From the NCBI RefSeq assembly GCF_001704275.1, contig NZ_CP011533.1:9672001-9736000 (forward strand): a stretch of DNA of 64,000 nt. The letters run 5' to 3'. Of the stretch, positions 35,039 through 44,976 are shown in pieces (the first letter of the stretch is position 1; each line of letters opens with the position of its first letter). A model generated the notes under the pieces. It was not told the DNA's origin. It worked only from the letters and a program-made list of their open reading frames with translations, and ran no database searches. A program made the translations under genes and the position numbers. This DNA comes from Streptomyces noursei ATCC 11455 (lineage in GTDB: Bacteria; Actinomycetota; Actinomycetes; Streptomycetales; Streptomycetaceae).

Positions 35039-36472
35039 ATGATGCAGCATGTCTGTCTGCGTTGCCAGAGCCATCTGACAGCAACGCACACCCAGACCAG
35101 CACTACACGTATCGAGGCCCTGGTCACCGAGCCCGCCGAGCAAGAGATAGAGAGCACGTGCTCTCGGCGCCTACGCCGCGAAGCGGACTTCCTGCAGGCC
35201 GTCGACTGGGCACTGAGCGGTGGCCTCCATCCGCAAGCCACCGACACCACACGCCGCATAGCCCGCGACATGGCATCACGCATGCACAAGAGCAAGCACG
35301 GCCATGTCGCGTACGGGCTGGCCGGCATGCAGCAGCGCCTCGGGTTGACCCGCAGCACCATCACCAAACACGTCCGCATCCTCCGAGAACTGGGCCTGCT
35401 GGCCTGGGTTGAGCACGGATCCAGCACCAACGTCCTGCGCACACGCCTAGGCAACCGGTTCACCACCGGCACCGGATACCGCGGCACTGCCACGATCTAC
35501 GCCCCATGCGCCCCACCTGCCTTCGACCGCGACCGTGGCCAACTCCGCGGCGGCCGGCACGGCTACCACGCACGCATCCAAGCCGTTACCAAGACCGGCC
35601 ATCACCAGGCGGCGGCAGCCGCACGCCGCCAGCGCGGGACCTCACGGACCCCTTCTTGCGACGTACCCCCCGTAGTACCTGCACCTACAGATAGCGGGGG
35701 GAAAAACTACAGCGAGCCGTGCCGTCGCGCTTCCAGACCTCACCAGCGAGCAGCTGGCGCAACAAGCGTCACTCCTCATGAAGCTGCGGCCGGCATCACC
35801 TACGCACAGCAGGTGCGCTGCTTGGTGGGGTGGACACAAGGCGGCTGCCTGCGCCAGCTCGCCTATGCCCTCCGCCCATTGATCACCGCGGGGCTCACAT
35901 CCCAGGAAGCCGCTCGTGAACTCTCCCGTTGGCAACCCCATGGCCGTCCCACCAACGTGGTGGGGTACATCCGAGCCGAACTCCACCGCCGTGGCGTCAG
36001 AGGCGTACTCCACCTGCCTGATGCCTACCTCCAGCCCCTTCACGACACCCAGGCCGACGAAGAGGGGCAGCGTCACGCCCAAATGGTCCGCGACCGTTGG
36101 GCACGCTGCGCCCCGGCCTACTTCCGCTACCTCCAGACCCTGGCTGGACCCTTGAGGGCAACCCTGAAGCGGATCCGCGCCGAACTCCGGCAGCCGTCCA
36201 AACCAACGACCACCTGGAAGCCACTGCTGCGTGAGCGCGAGAAGGACTTCTTCGCCACGCTGCCACCCTCCGGCACCCCCGCGGACATCTACGCCGCCAG
36301 AGCCCGCGGACAGCAGCCCATCCACCAGCCAGAAGAACCCACGGCAGCCGCGCTCACTGAATGGGAGCGCCGCGCCGACGAGGCAGCAGCAAAGGCAGCG
36401 TTTCAGCGCCTTCGAGCTGAACTTGCCGCAAATGCAGAAGCATCGAGCCGGCGACACCAATCCGATGGTTGA
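35039..36472 (+). CDS. HTH replication-initiator-like plasmid protein
   Basis: A 477-residue protein. The first domain (ADFLQAVDWALSGGLHPQAT, RIARDMASRM, HVAYGLAGMQQRLGLTRSTI, TKHVRILRELGLLAWVEHG) is a winged HTH of a type common in proteins on Streptomyces plasmids and often annotated as replication-related. The centre is basic and the C-terminal half is helical (CLRQLAYALRPLITAGLTSQ, EAARELSRWQPHGRPTNVVG). Initiator function is an inference. Confidence 0.5.
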   Translation: MMQHVCLRCQSHLTATHTQTSTTRIEALVTEPAEQEIESTCSRRLRREADFLQAVDWALSGGLHPQATDTTRRIARDMASRMHKSKHGHVAYGLAGMQQRLGLTRSTITKHVRILRELGLLAWVEHGSSTNVLRTRLGNRFTTGTGYRGTATIYAPCAPPAFDRDRGQLRGGRHGYHARIQAVTKTGHHQAAAAARRQRGTSRTPSCDVPPVVPAPTDSGGKNYSEPCRRASRPHQRAAGATSVTPHEAAAGITYAQQVRCLVGWTQGGCLRQLAYALRPLITAGLTSQEAARELSRWQPHGRPTNVVGYIRAELHRRGVRGVLHLPDAYLQPLHDTQADEEGQRHAQMVRDRWARCAPAYFRYLQTLAGPLRATLKRIRAELRQPSKPTTTWKPLLREREKDFFATLPPSGTPADIYAARARGQQPIHQPEEPTAAALTEWERRADEAAAKAAFQRLRAELAANAEASSRRHQSDG

Positions 36473-36862
36473 CGACCTCGCACAAGGTGCTGTCCGGGGT
36501 TACCGAACAACCCCGCGGACGCCGGAGTCCTACGACCGCGGCACGCCCGCGGAGCGGCGTCAAGGGACTGAGAGCAATCGGGGCGTTGGCGTTCGGCGGC
36601 ACCGTAGCCCTCACGGAGGCTCCCTCCCGCCCTTGGCTCAGGCGCTGTCCTGCTGGTCGGACGAACCAGCCGGCACCATTAGCCAGGACCTCGGGGGATG
36701 TCCTGGCTAATGGTGCACAGTCAACCTTGGGACGCGACCTGGAGACTCGGAGCATTCGCACAGTCGTGCCAGTCGGAATGCTCCGGACGGTTGCATCCTC
36801 GACCGGCGTCCTCGGCCCTACTCACCCAGCGCGGTCGCCACCCGCTGGCGAACGACGTGCCA
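36473..36862. other. Intergenic region between converging genes
   Basis: About 390 bases between the stops of the Rep-like gene and the KASIII-like gene. No gene is supported. It holds the long inverted repeat at 36673-36716. Confidence 0.4.
36673..36716. terminator. 17-bp inverted repeat between converging genes
   Basis: Perfect arms GCACCATTAGCCAGGAC and GTCCTGGCTAATGGTGC with a ten-base loop. Placement between converging genes fits a bidirectional terminator. The arms are less GC-rich than typical local hairpins. Confidence 0.5.
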
Positions 36863-37936
36863 TCAGTTCCATGTCCCCAGGCACCACGGCATGATCACAC
36901 CAGGTCCCAGCGTCATCAGCGCACCCTGCTGGCCGGGCTTCGGAGGGTTGTCGTACATCGACCATGTCGCGTCGAGCACGCCCACACCACCTTTATTGCC
37001 CGTCAGCAGGCTCTCCCGGGAGGGCCGCGTCACGCCCTTGGGGTCTGGATCCAGCTCCAGGCCCATCGCCATGTAGTCGAGGATCTTGTTGCTCCCGGGG
37101 TGCAGAAGGGTCCACTCCGGGGTGCCACGGCCATACTTGTGAAGTTGCTTGCGCAGTTCCGGCATGACCTCCCGCGCCACCAGGAGGGCTTTCTTGTCCG
37201 AGGCGAAGCGGTACCCCTCGCTGCCAAGCCGCATGAAATAGCGGTCCTCGCTGTTCTCCAGCCGGTATTGCCCGGCATGCTCGATGATGAGCCCCGGACG
37301 TTGGGCGGAGGTCATGATACAGGCGCCGGCAGAGTCGGCGAACAGGCCGCCGTAGACCTTCTCCATGGGGTCCTTGGTCGGCTCCTTGCGGATGTTCGTG
37401 GTGAGCCTCTCGGTGACAAGCACCATCACTGTCTCGTGAGGGAAGCCTTGGAGTCGGTCGAAGGCGTAGGCCAGGCCGAGCCCGCCGCCGGCACATGCCG
37501 CAGTGCTCACGTTCATGAGCGTCACATCCGGTCGCAGCCCTAAGGCCCTACACAGGGCAACCCCGATGCCAGGAAGGCGGTGTGACATGGTGTGGCTGAC
37601 GTAGACGGTATCGACCTCGTGCGGCTCCAGACCCTCAGCCTCCAGGGCCTGCTGCCCTGCTTTGACGCCCATCATGAACGCGTCCTCATAGGCCGCATCG
37701 TTGCGTTCCTCGACCTGCGCGGTGCCAGCGATGGTCGGATCGTGCAGTTCTCGGGCGAAGGAGAGCGATTCAACGCCGAGGTTCTGCAACATGATCGAAA
37801 CCGTCCGAGCGGTCTCCGTCAACCGCCCGTCAGAGGCAAGAGGGTAGTGGGATACGAGCTCCTTACATATCTCGGCGAAGGGCACAGTGACCTTCCCGCG
37901 GACGATCTGCGGGCGTCCAACATGAGCTGTGACCAT
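36863..37936 (-). CDS. KASIII / type III PKS-like thiolase-fold enzyme
   Basis: A 357-residue protein starting at the ATG seven bases after AGGAGG. The catalytic Cys lies in NVSTAACAGGGLGLAYAFDR, the His in WTLLHPGSNKILDYM and the Asn in LLTGNKGGVGVLDA: a Cys-His-Asn triad. GLFADSAGACIMTS and the C-terminal LGPGVIMPW match the chalcone-synthase-like end of the fold. It would condense an acyl starter with a malonyl unit or transfer an acyl group. It is flanked by two MmyB-like regulators, which suggests a small regulated metabolite or signal pathway. Confidence 0.65.
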   Translation of the reverse strand: MVTAHVGRPQIVRGKVTVPFAEICKELVSHYPLASDGRLTETARTVSIMLQNLGVESLSFARELHDPTIAGTAQVEERNDAAYEDAFMMGVKAGQQALEAEGLEPHEVDTVYVSHTMSHRLPGIGVALCRALGLRPDVTLMNVSTAACAGGGLGLAYAFDRLQGFPHETVMVLVTERLTTNIRKEPTKDPMEKVYGGLFADSAGACIMTSAQRPGLIIEHAGQYRLENSEDRYFMRLGSEGYRFASDKKALLVAREVMPELRKQLHKYGRGTPEWTLLHPGSNKILDYMAMGLELDPDPKGVTRPSRESLLTGNKGGVGVLDATWSMYDNPPKPGQQGALMTLGPGVIMPWCLGTWN

Positions 37937-38225
37937 GCGATGTCCTCCTGTGAGCATGTTCGGCACCATGCACAGAGCATGGTTGCGAGCGCAGCGTACG
38001 GACCCAACTGCGCCGTGACTACCAGGGAATTGGGAATTGATCAAAGTTCGCATACGGGAAGCTGACCGGTGGGGGGGAGGGTCAGGCCCGTCTCGGGCCG
38101 ACCAAGGACGCCCGTAACAGTTCGACGGACGGCACCTGTGGCCGGCCCGCGATGACTCCACGCGGCATCGCGCATCGGACATCGCCGTGTCGTGGGGCAG
38201 CGGCACGGGCGACCCACACGCCGGC

Positions 38226-39059
38226 TCAGGTGATTTCCTCCAGCACCTCTCCCGCCGATGTCAGCAAGACCTGGTGTGATGGGCGGGTCTTCGTGAACTT
38301 CAAACGCATGATGGTCGCCGTCGAGCCGACCACCTCGACAGGGAAGAGCCGCACGAAACCCGCTCCCTGCTTGGAGTGAAAGAAAGGCCGGAATGCGCCA
38401 TCAGAATGGATTTGCGTGCCAGCGTAGCTCGAATAGGCGTGCACTGCCCGCGGGTCGGCCCTCATCTCCTTGAGCAGTCCATTCAATTCGAGGTTTCTTC
38501 CTCCCGACATGGAAATCACTCGCTCCAGGCGGGTCACGAAGTAGGGGGCCCACTGCGATTCCCAATTCATGAGAACGGGATTCTTCACCTCAGGACCACC
38601 TCGCGCTCGATCGTCGAGCATCATCCAGCGAAGCATGTTTGTCGGAGGTTCGCCTTCGAAGTTCTCTGCCCACAGCGGGTTACAGGCCAGGACATTGTAG
38701 GCTCCATCGGCAAGGTAAGCCATGCACTCCGTGTCCTGGAGTACCAAGTCCCTGTAGTGACTGTCCACGCGCATTCCTGCAAGGGGGTCTACATTACCGG
38801 GAGGGGCGTGACCGCGTGCCAGCCACCATATTTCGTGGAGCTCTTCCCCGTCATCGATTCCATAAATGTCGATTAATTCGACCAAGAACGCAATTGAGGG
38901 TCGATCCTTACCTTTCTCTACCCGCTGCAAGTATGAATCATGGCAATTTTTTAAATAGGCGGCTTTGGATTGAGTTAGACCTGCCCTCTTCCGTGCAGCT
39001 TTCAGTAATTCGTTGAGCCTTTCGGCGCGGTTTGGTGAGCCCCAGTCGTAATATCTCAT
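38226..39059 (-). CDS. MmyB-like XRE transcriptional regulator 2
   Basis: A 277-residue protein. The XRE domain spans residues about 12-70 (LLKAARKRAGLTQSKAAYLK, YLQRVEKGKDRPS). The C-terminal MmyB-like domain shows MAYLADGAYNVLACNPLWAE, NMLRWMMLDD, VLMNWESQWAPYFVTRLER and RLFPVEVVGS. It lies on the same strand upstream of the KASIII-like gene and is divergent from the double regulator, so cross-regulation is plausible. Confidence 0.8.
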   Translation of the reverse strand: MRYYDWGSPNRAERLNELLKAARKRAGLTQSKAAYLKNCHDSYLQRVEKGKDRPSIAFLVELIDIYGIDDGEELHEIWWLARGHAPPGNVDPLAGMRVDSHYRDLVLQDTECMAYLADGAYNVLACNPLWAENFEGEPPTNMLRWMMLDDRARGGPEVKNPVLMNWESQWAPYFVTRLERVISMSGGRNLELNGLLKEMRADPRAVHAYSSYAGTQIHSDGAFRPFFHSKQGAGFVRLFPVEVVGSTATIMRLKFTKTRPSHQVLLTSAGEVLEEIT

Positions 39060-39875
39060 GCGCCTTCATTGTCTTTCGTGAGCGAGAGTCGCGGTCATTG
39101 CTGGGCGGGCGGCGTCATTGGTATGGATGCCGCACACAAAGAAAGTCGCGAAGAATTCGTCCCGGCATTCGACCGTTCTTTAGCCGCATTGCGCTGATTG
39201 ACTGGCCATACCGAGGCCCGCCAGGGGAAGCCCCGGAGCCTGGCACCCGCAGGCGCCTCGCCTTCCCAGGGCCAGCTCGATTCGCTTGCCGGCATGCCGG
39301 GGCCACTGCTCGGCGAGAACGGTCATCCGCATCCTCCGCAGACGCTGACGTAGTCGGGGCGCCGAAGCGACGAGCCTCGAACGCATGTCCCCCAAGTTTT
39401 CCCAGGAAAGAGGGCATAAACTACCGACCGGTCAAAAAATCTCGCGGCACCCGTGAGTATGTGGATCAATCACGCCTGTGCGCAGACCTGCGGTGGCCCG
39501 CGGCCGGCGAGCCGGGACTGGTGAGCCGAGCCACGCTCGGGTGTCAGCAGTGCTGGAGGAATCCCAAACCAACGACGGCGCGGCCGCGGGGTCCTGCACT
39601 CCCAAGAGGCCGGGCCAGCACCTCGGGTGAGGGCTGAAAGTTCCCTTTAGTCTTGTTCTCTATAAATAATGGCAAATAAAACGAGTGCCCGGAATTGATT
39701 CGAAAAGCCCGTGAAGGCGCCATGGCGATCTGCTGAAACGGCATGTCGATGCGCGCACCATCTATGTCGGCGTACTACCCTCCTCGCCTGCGTTATCGCT
39801 GCTCAGGGACGGATCACGTCAATTCGGCGCGGTCGCAGCGAGGGGTTTCGGGAGAGTCGACCGATCGGGGGCGAA
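39060..39875. other. Long divergent promoter region
   Basis: About 815 bases between two MmyB-like regulator genes. No gene is supported. 39640-39710 is unusually A/T-rich (CTATAAATAATGGCAAATAA) and is a likely promoter zone. Confidence 0.45.
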
Positions 39876-41819
39876 GTGAAGGACCGAGGCGAGAGTTTCC
39901 CCTTGGGGAATGTGGCGCCGGGGGAACCGCTAACGGCTGGCGAGATCGTTCGCTCAAGGCGTTTGGCGCTGGGGTACAGCCAAGAAGAAGCCGCCCTGCG
40001 CTTCGGGGCCTCTCCGAGGTGGTGGAGCGGCATCGAGAACGGAGCCCACATCACGGCAGGCGCCGCGGTTGCACTCCAGCACTTCCTTAAAATGCCCCGG
40101 GAGGACGCCGACCAGTTCTTCGGGCTGGTGAACGGCAGTGTGCGGTTCTTTAAAGGTATCCGGGACGTGGGACTAGACAGCGTGACGCGAAGCTGGGTAT
40201 CGGCGCATGTAGCCCCTCTCCGGGAGCCAACGGTCTTGCTGGACGGGGGGTGGAACCTCCTCCACTGCAATGCGGCCTGGGCAGCACTGTTTGGCGACTT
40301 CCCGCCACACCCGACAGATCACCCGCTCGACAACCCTGTGCGCTTCATGCTCTTCCACCCGCGTGCACAGGAAGTCTTTCTGAATTGGGAACAAGGGTGG
40401 GTCTTTACCATCCTGTGTCAGTTCGCTCACCACTATCATCTCAATCACGACAATCCGGAGCTCCGGCACATGCGCCAGAGAATCAGCGAGAGTGATGTTC
40501 TAGAGAGACTCTTTACCGTGGACGTGCGAAAGGAGCTCACCACTCATGGGCTCGACCGGATATACGCATCAGATGGAGAAGTGCGGGAAATCTACGTACC
40601 GGGGAAGGGAGAAATGCAGTGCCGCTTGACGACCTGCATTCCATGGCACGGACGTTGGGTTGGATACCAGGCATGCAAGCTCAGTAGTGTCATCAAGGGG
40701 CAACCTCTAGTGGATTTGCCACCCAGTATCTACGAGAGTGATGCCACCGTGCCCAATGGCCTGAAGATCGCGTCGGAAGCTGTCGATAGTGCCTCCGGCA
40801 ATCACCCGCCGCAAGCGCGCGCTGGATACCAAAAGGATCGAGACCGTGCAATAGCTGTTCGGCTAACACAAGGTCTTCGATATCCAGACGTGGCCGTCAC
40901 TGTAGGTCAGATTCTGCGCTACTACCGCGAGCTACCCCCGAAAATCCCGCAAAACAGGATCCGCCACGTAACGCCGCTCAAGATTTCTGATCGAAAGTAC
41001 CGGGACCTGGAGTCTGACACTGCGCTTCCCCAGCTCGACATGTTGCCCACGATTAAAGAGGCTTTGAAGATCCCTACATCTGTAACCCGTCTCTTGCATC
41101 GGATGATCAGCGGTGGGCATCCACCCACGATCGGAGTCCGTGGAGGCGCAGAGTTCGAGAGCCAGGCCCGGGTCTGGGCGCGAGAATTTATAGATGACGC
41201 CGTCCAGCCGATCCCGTCTTCCCTCGAAGACGGACAGTGGAACGTTATTGCGCATAACGCGGCCTATGCAGCCCTCTTTAGTCATGCTGCAGACAACGAG
41301 AACCACCCCACGAAAAGTTCGTTCCGCTACGTCATGTTCCATGAAGATGCACGGCACACTCTTGCGAATTGGCACGAGGAATGGCTTGTGCCATCGCTCA
41401 TCGAGTTCGGCGCAAAGCTCATATCTCACGGGGATGACTGGCACCCCGAACTTGCACAGATGTACGAAGAGGTGCGCCAAGACCCTCTCCTGTGGGACAC
41501 ATTCAATGGGCGAGTGAGGGCAGAGCTGCGTAACGGTGGAATGGATTCCGGATTTCTAATCGACGGTGGGATTCGAGGCTTCAACCTACCCACGGCCGAA
41601 TATGACCCAAGTAAGCCAGCGGAAAACCGGAAGCGCTACCCGGTTCTCATCACCTCTTCCTCGCCACTGCATATGTTCGTGAACTACGGCGGACAGGCGT
41701 TCAGCGCGCAAGTGCTCGAAGAATCAGGGCCCTTCGGAGAATTGGCGCCAGTACGGCAACTTCCCATAGTTCCAGGTTTCACGGCCCGCCCCGGAGGTCT
41801 GCTTGCAACCGCAGGATGA
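39876..41819 (+). CDS. Double MmyB-like regulator (two ligand domains in one chain)
   Basis: About 647 residues. An XRE HTH (EIVRSRRLALGYSQEEAALR, WWSGIENGAH) leads to a first MmyB-like domain (TVLLDGGWNLLHCNAAWAAL, NPVRFMLFHPRAQEVFLNWE). A second repeats the plan: VGQILRYYRELP, KIPTSVTRLLHRMIS, SLEDGQWNVIAHNAAYAALF and SFRYVMFHEDARHTLANWHE. Typical members have one such domain and about 280 residues, so this is a tandem fusion. The second HTH appears reduced. GTG start uncertain; further upstream codons look non-coding. Confidence 0.65.
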   Translation: MKDRGESFPLGNVAPGEPLTAGEIVRSRRLALGYSQEEAALRFGASPRWWSGIENGAHITAGAAVALQHFLKMPREDADQFFGLVNGSVRFFKGIRDVGLDSVTRSWVSAHVAPLREPTVLLDGGWNLLHCNAAWAALFGDFPPHPTDHPLDNPVRFMLFHPRAQEVFLNWEQGWVFTILCQFAHHYHLNHDNPELRHMRQRISESDVLERLFTVDVRKELTTHGLDRIYASDGEVREIYVPGKGEMQCRLTTCIPWHGRWVGYQACKLSSVIKGQPLVDLPPSIYESDATVPNGLKIASEAVDSASGNHPPQARAGYQKDRDRAIAVRLTQGLRYPDVAVTVGQILRYYRELPPKIPQNRIRHVTPLKISDRKYRDLESDTALPQLDMLPTIKEALKIPTSVTRLLHRMISGGHPPTIGVRGGAEFESQARVWAREFIDDAVQPIPSSLEDGQWNVIAHNAAYAALFSHAADNENHPTKSSFRYVMFHEDARHTLANWHEEWLVPSLIEFGAKLISHGDDWHPELAQMYEEVRQDPLLWDTFNGRVRAELRNGGMDSGFLIDGGIRGFNLPTAEYDPSKPAENRKRYPVLITSSSPLHMFVNYGGQAFSAQVLEESGPFGELAPVRQLPIVPGFTARPGGLLATAG

Positions 41820-42910
41820 CCAGTCAAACGGGCACCCTCATCCATAGAACATCGCATTCCCTTGCCCAAGAGCCGGGCAGTCCTGACACAGGGCTGCACA
41901 CGTGAGAGCCGAGCAGAGGTTGAGGACCGCTGAGCTCCACGTCGCTGACCGATCATCATCGGATGCCGCGGCCGCCGTGGGCCATCGACCAACCGATCAG
42001 CGTGCTGGCCGATGCGGGTGCCCCTGCCCCCGGGGGCAAATCGAAGACTGCTGCCCGCCAACTCGGCGCTCGCGGCCTGCCCGCCTGCGGTGGCTCGGGT
42101 GTGCTGCTCGATGCGCGGGCGTTGCTGCCGTTCGTCCTCGTACCGTCTCGGGCCACCTCGATTGAGCAGGTGGGATGGTCGCGCCGGCTCAGGACGGGAC
42201 GAGCTCTGCTGGCCCGTGGTCGAGCGAGTGCGCGCCGTCGAGGAGCGGGCCGAGGTCTGCACCGGCCCGGCCATCACACTCCACGAGACTCGTCGGGCTG
42301 AACCGCCAAGCTGGAAGCGGTGGGCGCGGTCCGCCCTCTCAGAGCCACATGGCCATAGCTGTCTCGTAGAAGGCCGGATCTTCGGCGACTTGGGTAATTG
42401 AGGTGGTCGCGGTCGGACTGTGCCGGGGGATGGCTATGCGCTGTATCGACTGTACCGAGCCCGCGGCCCCTCGGGGCCGCTGCAAGAGCTAATCGCCGGA
42501 CGACACCAGCATCAACCTCCTGTTCTCATACTCAATCACAAGCATTTCGACTGGCGAAATTTCATGCAGCGGAGCGCATTCGGCGTCAAATTTCTCCAGG
42601 CGAAGAACCATCCTCATTTCCCGGCTGCAGCGTTGTGCAACCTCCGCATCGCTGGTCGACTCAGTGGCGTCACGGTCCGCGTAGCCCTCGGCAGCGTGGA
42701 TATGTCAATTCTGAAGCTCGCAGGGTACGGAACGCTCGGGAACCTGTTTCACATTCTCGTCCGGACGGCGCAGTCGCTTCTTTGAAGTGAGGAAAGCGGC
42801 CAGTTCTGGGATCGACAGGGGGCCGATTGCGCAAGTTCCCTCTACCGCGAGTGCGATCAGCTCTTTGCGTCATCGTGCTACACAGCCGCTGACGCGGACA
42901 CGGAGGTCCC
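41820..42910. other. Long region with no confident gene
   Basis: About 1.1 kb. Codon use in all frames is weak. One short minus-strand frame is listed separately. The A/T content rises around 42520-42560, unlike neighbouring genes. Confidence 0.4.
42489..42617 (-). CDS. Possible small ORF (42 aa)
   Basis: A minus-strand frame starting ATGAGGATG after GGGAA encodes MRMVLRLEKFDAECAPLHEI and PVEMLVIEYENRRLMLVSSG and then stops. The composition looks protein-like, with regular hydrophobic spacing. The frame stays open for about 27 codons upstream without a start. It may be a small gene or the tail of a lost one. Confidence 0.25.
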   Translation of the reverse strand: MRMVLRLEKFDAECAPLHEISPVEMLVIEYENRRLMLVSSGD

Positions 42911-43279
42911 ATGAATTCCCGATGGCTCCGCAACGCAGCCACAGCCGCGGTCACTGCTGGCCTCATGACCGCCGGCACTGTGGTCGTGGCCACCCCCGCC
43001 ACCGCCGCGAACGGGTCGATATGCGGCGGCTTCATAGAAGCCGTCAAGGACCATGGAAACATTCAGGGCGCCACGATGGGGAGGGTGACCACTAGCGCGC
43101 TGAACTTGCGTACGCGTCCATACGACTGGGCCAGCTCCAAAGGAATTCTGTACAAAAAGCCGAGCTTTTGGGCGTACTGCTCCACGGGCCATTGGCGTTG
43201 GGTCAAGATCGAGGTGCTCAACGGCCCATTGAAGGGCCAATATGGGTGGGTTGATCGCTGGTACACCTCGCTGTACTGA
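42911..43279 (+). CDS. Secreted SH3-like domain protein
   Basis: A 122-residue protein with a Sec signal peptide: basic start RWLRN, hydrophobic stretch AAVTAGLMTAGTVVVA and an ATA|ANG cleavage site. The mature part has one bacterial SH3-like fold: SALNLRTRPYDWASSKGILY, HWRWVKIEVLNG and QYGWVDRWYTSLY. Two Cys residues may pair. The ATG follows GGAGG. Such domains bind cell wall or other surface partners. Confidence 0.7.
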   Translation: MNSRWLRNAATAAVTAGLMTAGTVVVATPATAANGSICGGFIEAVKDHGNIQGATMGRVTTSALNLRTRPYDWASSKGILYKKPSFWAYCSTGHWRWVKIEVLNGPLKGQYGWVDRWYTSLY

Positions 43280-43321
43280 GCCATTCTGCACCACACCGTC
43301 TCTGTTCCGCACGCACTCGAA

Positions 43322-43361
43322 GGCCGGGGACGGCCGAGGAATTCCTCATGGTTCCCCGGCC
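43322..43361 (+). terminator. Hairpin after SH3-like gene
   Basis: GGCCGGGGA and TCCCCGGCC arms around a 22-base loop, about 40 bases after the stop. Confidence 0.4.
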
Positions 43362-43610
43362 AACTCCGCCCAGCTCGAATGCAGCCGTAGTACAAGCACC
43401 GCCACCGAGGTGAACGGTGGCGCGAGGTGGCTGGAGGCAGAGGACCGCGACCGAGCACGAGAGGTCGTCGGACGAACTGCCGGCACCTACATGCCTTGTG
43501 CCGCCAGCGCCACTGACACGAGACGGAAACACCGCGCCACCCCCCCATCCCGTGGACCACGGCACTTGAGCCGCCCTGTCCTCCACAACAACCCCACACT
43601 GGAGAGATCC

Positions 43611-44867
43611 ATGAGTACGACAGCATCGCGTGCCGCCACGACCGGTCGCCGATCCCGCCTCCGGCGGCCGATCCTGACGGCAACGGCGGTCGCGCTGGGG
43701 ACCGGCCTGATGTTCGCACCGTCGGCGCACGCCCTCGACAAGTGGGGACCGGGGTACACCGTCCCCAACGGGCAAGGAGGAGTCAGTCACTTCGGGGCCC
43801 TGGGCAAGCCGGGCAGCCTGTACCCGCACGCCGTCGCGCACGCCTACTGCGCCGATCCGTTCCTGGCCGGCCCGCGCAAGGGTGTTCACTACGGCCCGTT
43901 CACCCCGTTCAAGACCTGGACGTCCAAGGCGACAGGGGCCCAGGTCAGCCAGTCCGACCTCATGCGCGCCGCCTTCATTCTCAGCGACACCCACACGCCC
44001 TACGACGATCAGGCGGCAGCGGCGGACACTGCCATCACCACCTACCTCAACCGCGGCACAACCTACGCTTTCCCCGGCGGCCAGCGGGCCACCGAGCGCC
44101 TGAACTACCCCAACGTGCCGGCGTCCGTGAAGACTCTGGCCACCAGGTACATGAACCTGGCCGAGAGGTACGCCGGGCCCTACCGGGTCAACATCCACAC
44201 CCTCAGCGGCACCGTCACGCCCGGCAAGCAGGTGCCGATCAGTGTGGACGTCACCTCCGCAACCGGTCACCGTCTGCCCCACGTAACGCTGAACTTGAAG
44301 GCCAGCGGCGCCTCGACCGCAGCTACCCGCGTCACCACCGACGACGCAGGAACTGCCCGAACCACCCTGATAGCCAGCAAGGCCGGCGCGATCGACCTGA
44401 CTGCCCGCGCCGGAGTGCTGCCCAGCACCACGCTGTACGCGCAGCTCCCCGACACCCCCGACGCCCAGCGCCTGGTCGTCACCGGTGGCCGCTCCTCGGC
44501 CACGGCGACCGCGCATCTGAAGGCCACCGCCACCGGGGGCACACTGCAGGTCGTCAAGATCGCGGCCGACTCCCACACGGTGATGGGCGACGTCAACTTC
44601 GCGCTCAAGGACAGCCGCGGCGCCACCGTCGCGCAGGGCATGACCGACTCCCACGGCATCTGGAAGGCAGATGGGATCCCGGCCGGCCGCTACACCCTTC
44701 ACGAGGTCAAGGCGGCCCCCGGCTACCAGCTCGCCCCGGACCGCGCGGTGACCATCGGTGACCTGGTGCCCGGCCAAGTCACCATCACCGACACCAAGAT
44801 CGCGGAGCAGCCCGCGCCGCGGCCGCGCCCGATCGTGATCCACGAGCTGCCGCAGACCGGCGCCTGA
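43611..44867 (+). CDS. Secreted surface protein with prealbumin-like domain ending LPQTGA
   Basis: A 418-residue protein with a signal peptide (ILTATAVALGTGLMFAPSAHA). An N-terminal domain (HAVAHAYCADPFLAGP) is followed by an Ig-like region (KQVPISVDVTSATGHRLPHV) and a SpaA/prealbumin-like domain (GDVNFALKDSRGATVAQGMT, GRYTLHEVKAAPGYQLAPD). It ends ELPQTGA at the stop codon, with no hydrophobic anchor or basic tail. The ATG follows GGAGAG. A sortase gene lies directly downstream, making this its probable substrate. Confidence 0.75.
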   Translation: MSTTASRAATTGRRSRLRRPILTATAVALGTGLMFAPSAHALDKWGPGYTVPNGQGGVSHFGALGKPGSLYPHAVAHAYCADPFLAGPRKGVHYGPFTPFKTWTSKATGAQVSQSDLMRAAFILSDTHTPYDDQAAAADTAITTYLNRGTTYAFPGGQRATERLNYPNVPASVKTLATRYMNLAERYAGPYRVNIHTLSGTVTPGKQVPISVDVTSATGHRLPHVTLNLKASGASTAATRVTTDDAGTARTTLIASKAGAIDLTARAGVLPSTTLYAQLPDTPDAQRLVVTGGRSSATATAHLKATATGGTLQVVKIAADSHTVMGDVNFALKDSRGATVAQGMTDSHGIWKADGIPAGRYTLHEVKAAPGYQLAPDRAVTIGDLVPGQVTITDTKIAEQPAPRPRPIVIHELPQTGA

Positions 44868-44890
44868 CCTAACAGGTACTCCCCAAGTCC

Positions 44891-44935
44891 GCAGCGGCGG
44901 GCGAGCACGCCCCCAGCACGCCCGCCCGCCGCTGC
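44891..44935 (+). terminator. Hairpin between surface protein and sortase genes
   Basis: 13-bp arms GCAGCGGCGGGCG and CGCCCGCCGCTGC with a 19-base loop in the 109-base gap. It probably lowers sortase expression relative to the substrate. Confidence 0.5.
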
Positions 44936-44976
44936 ACTGCCTGCCGACCCTGGCCCACACACGCTGGACGGACAGC

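Noticed and set aside
41902..42400. Several overlapping frames in the 41.8-42.9 kb gap
   Set aside because: Composition is Arg/Pro/Ala shadow-like, with no ribosome site, domain or consistent codon bias.
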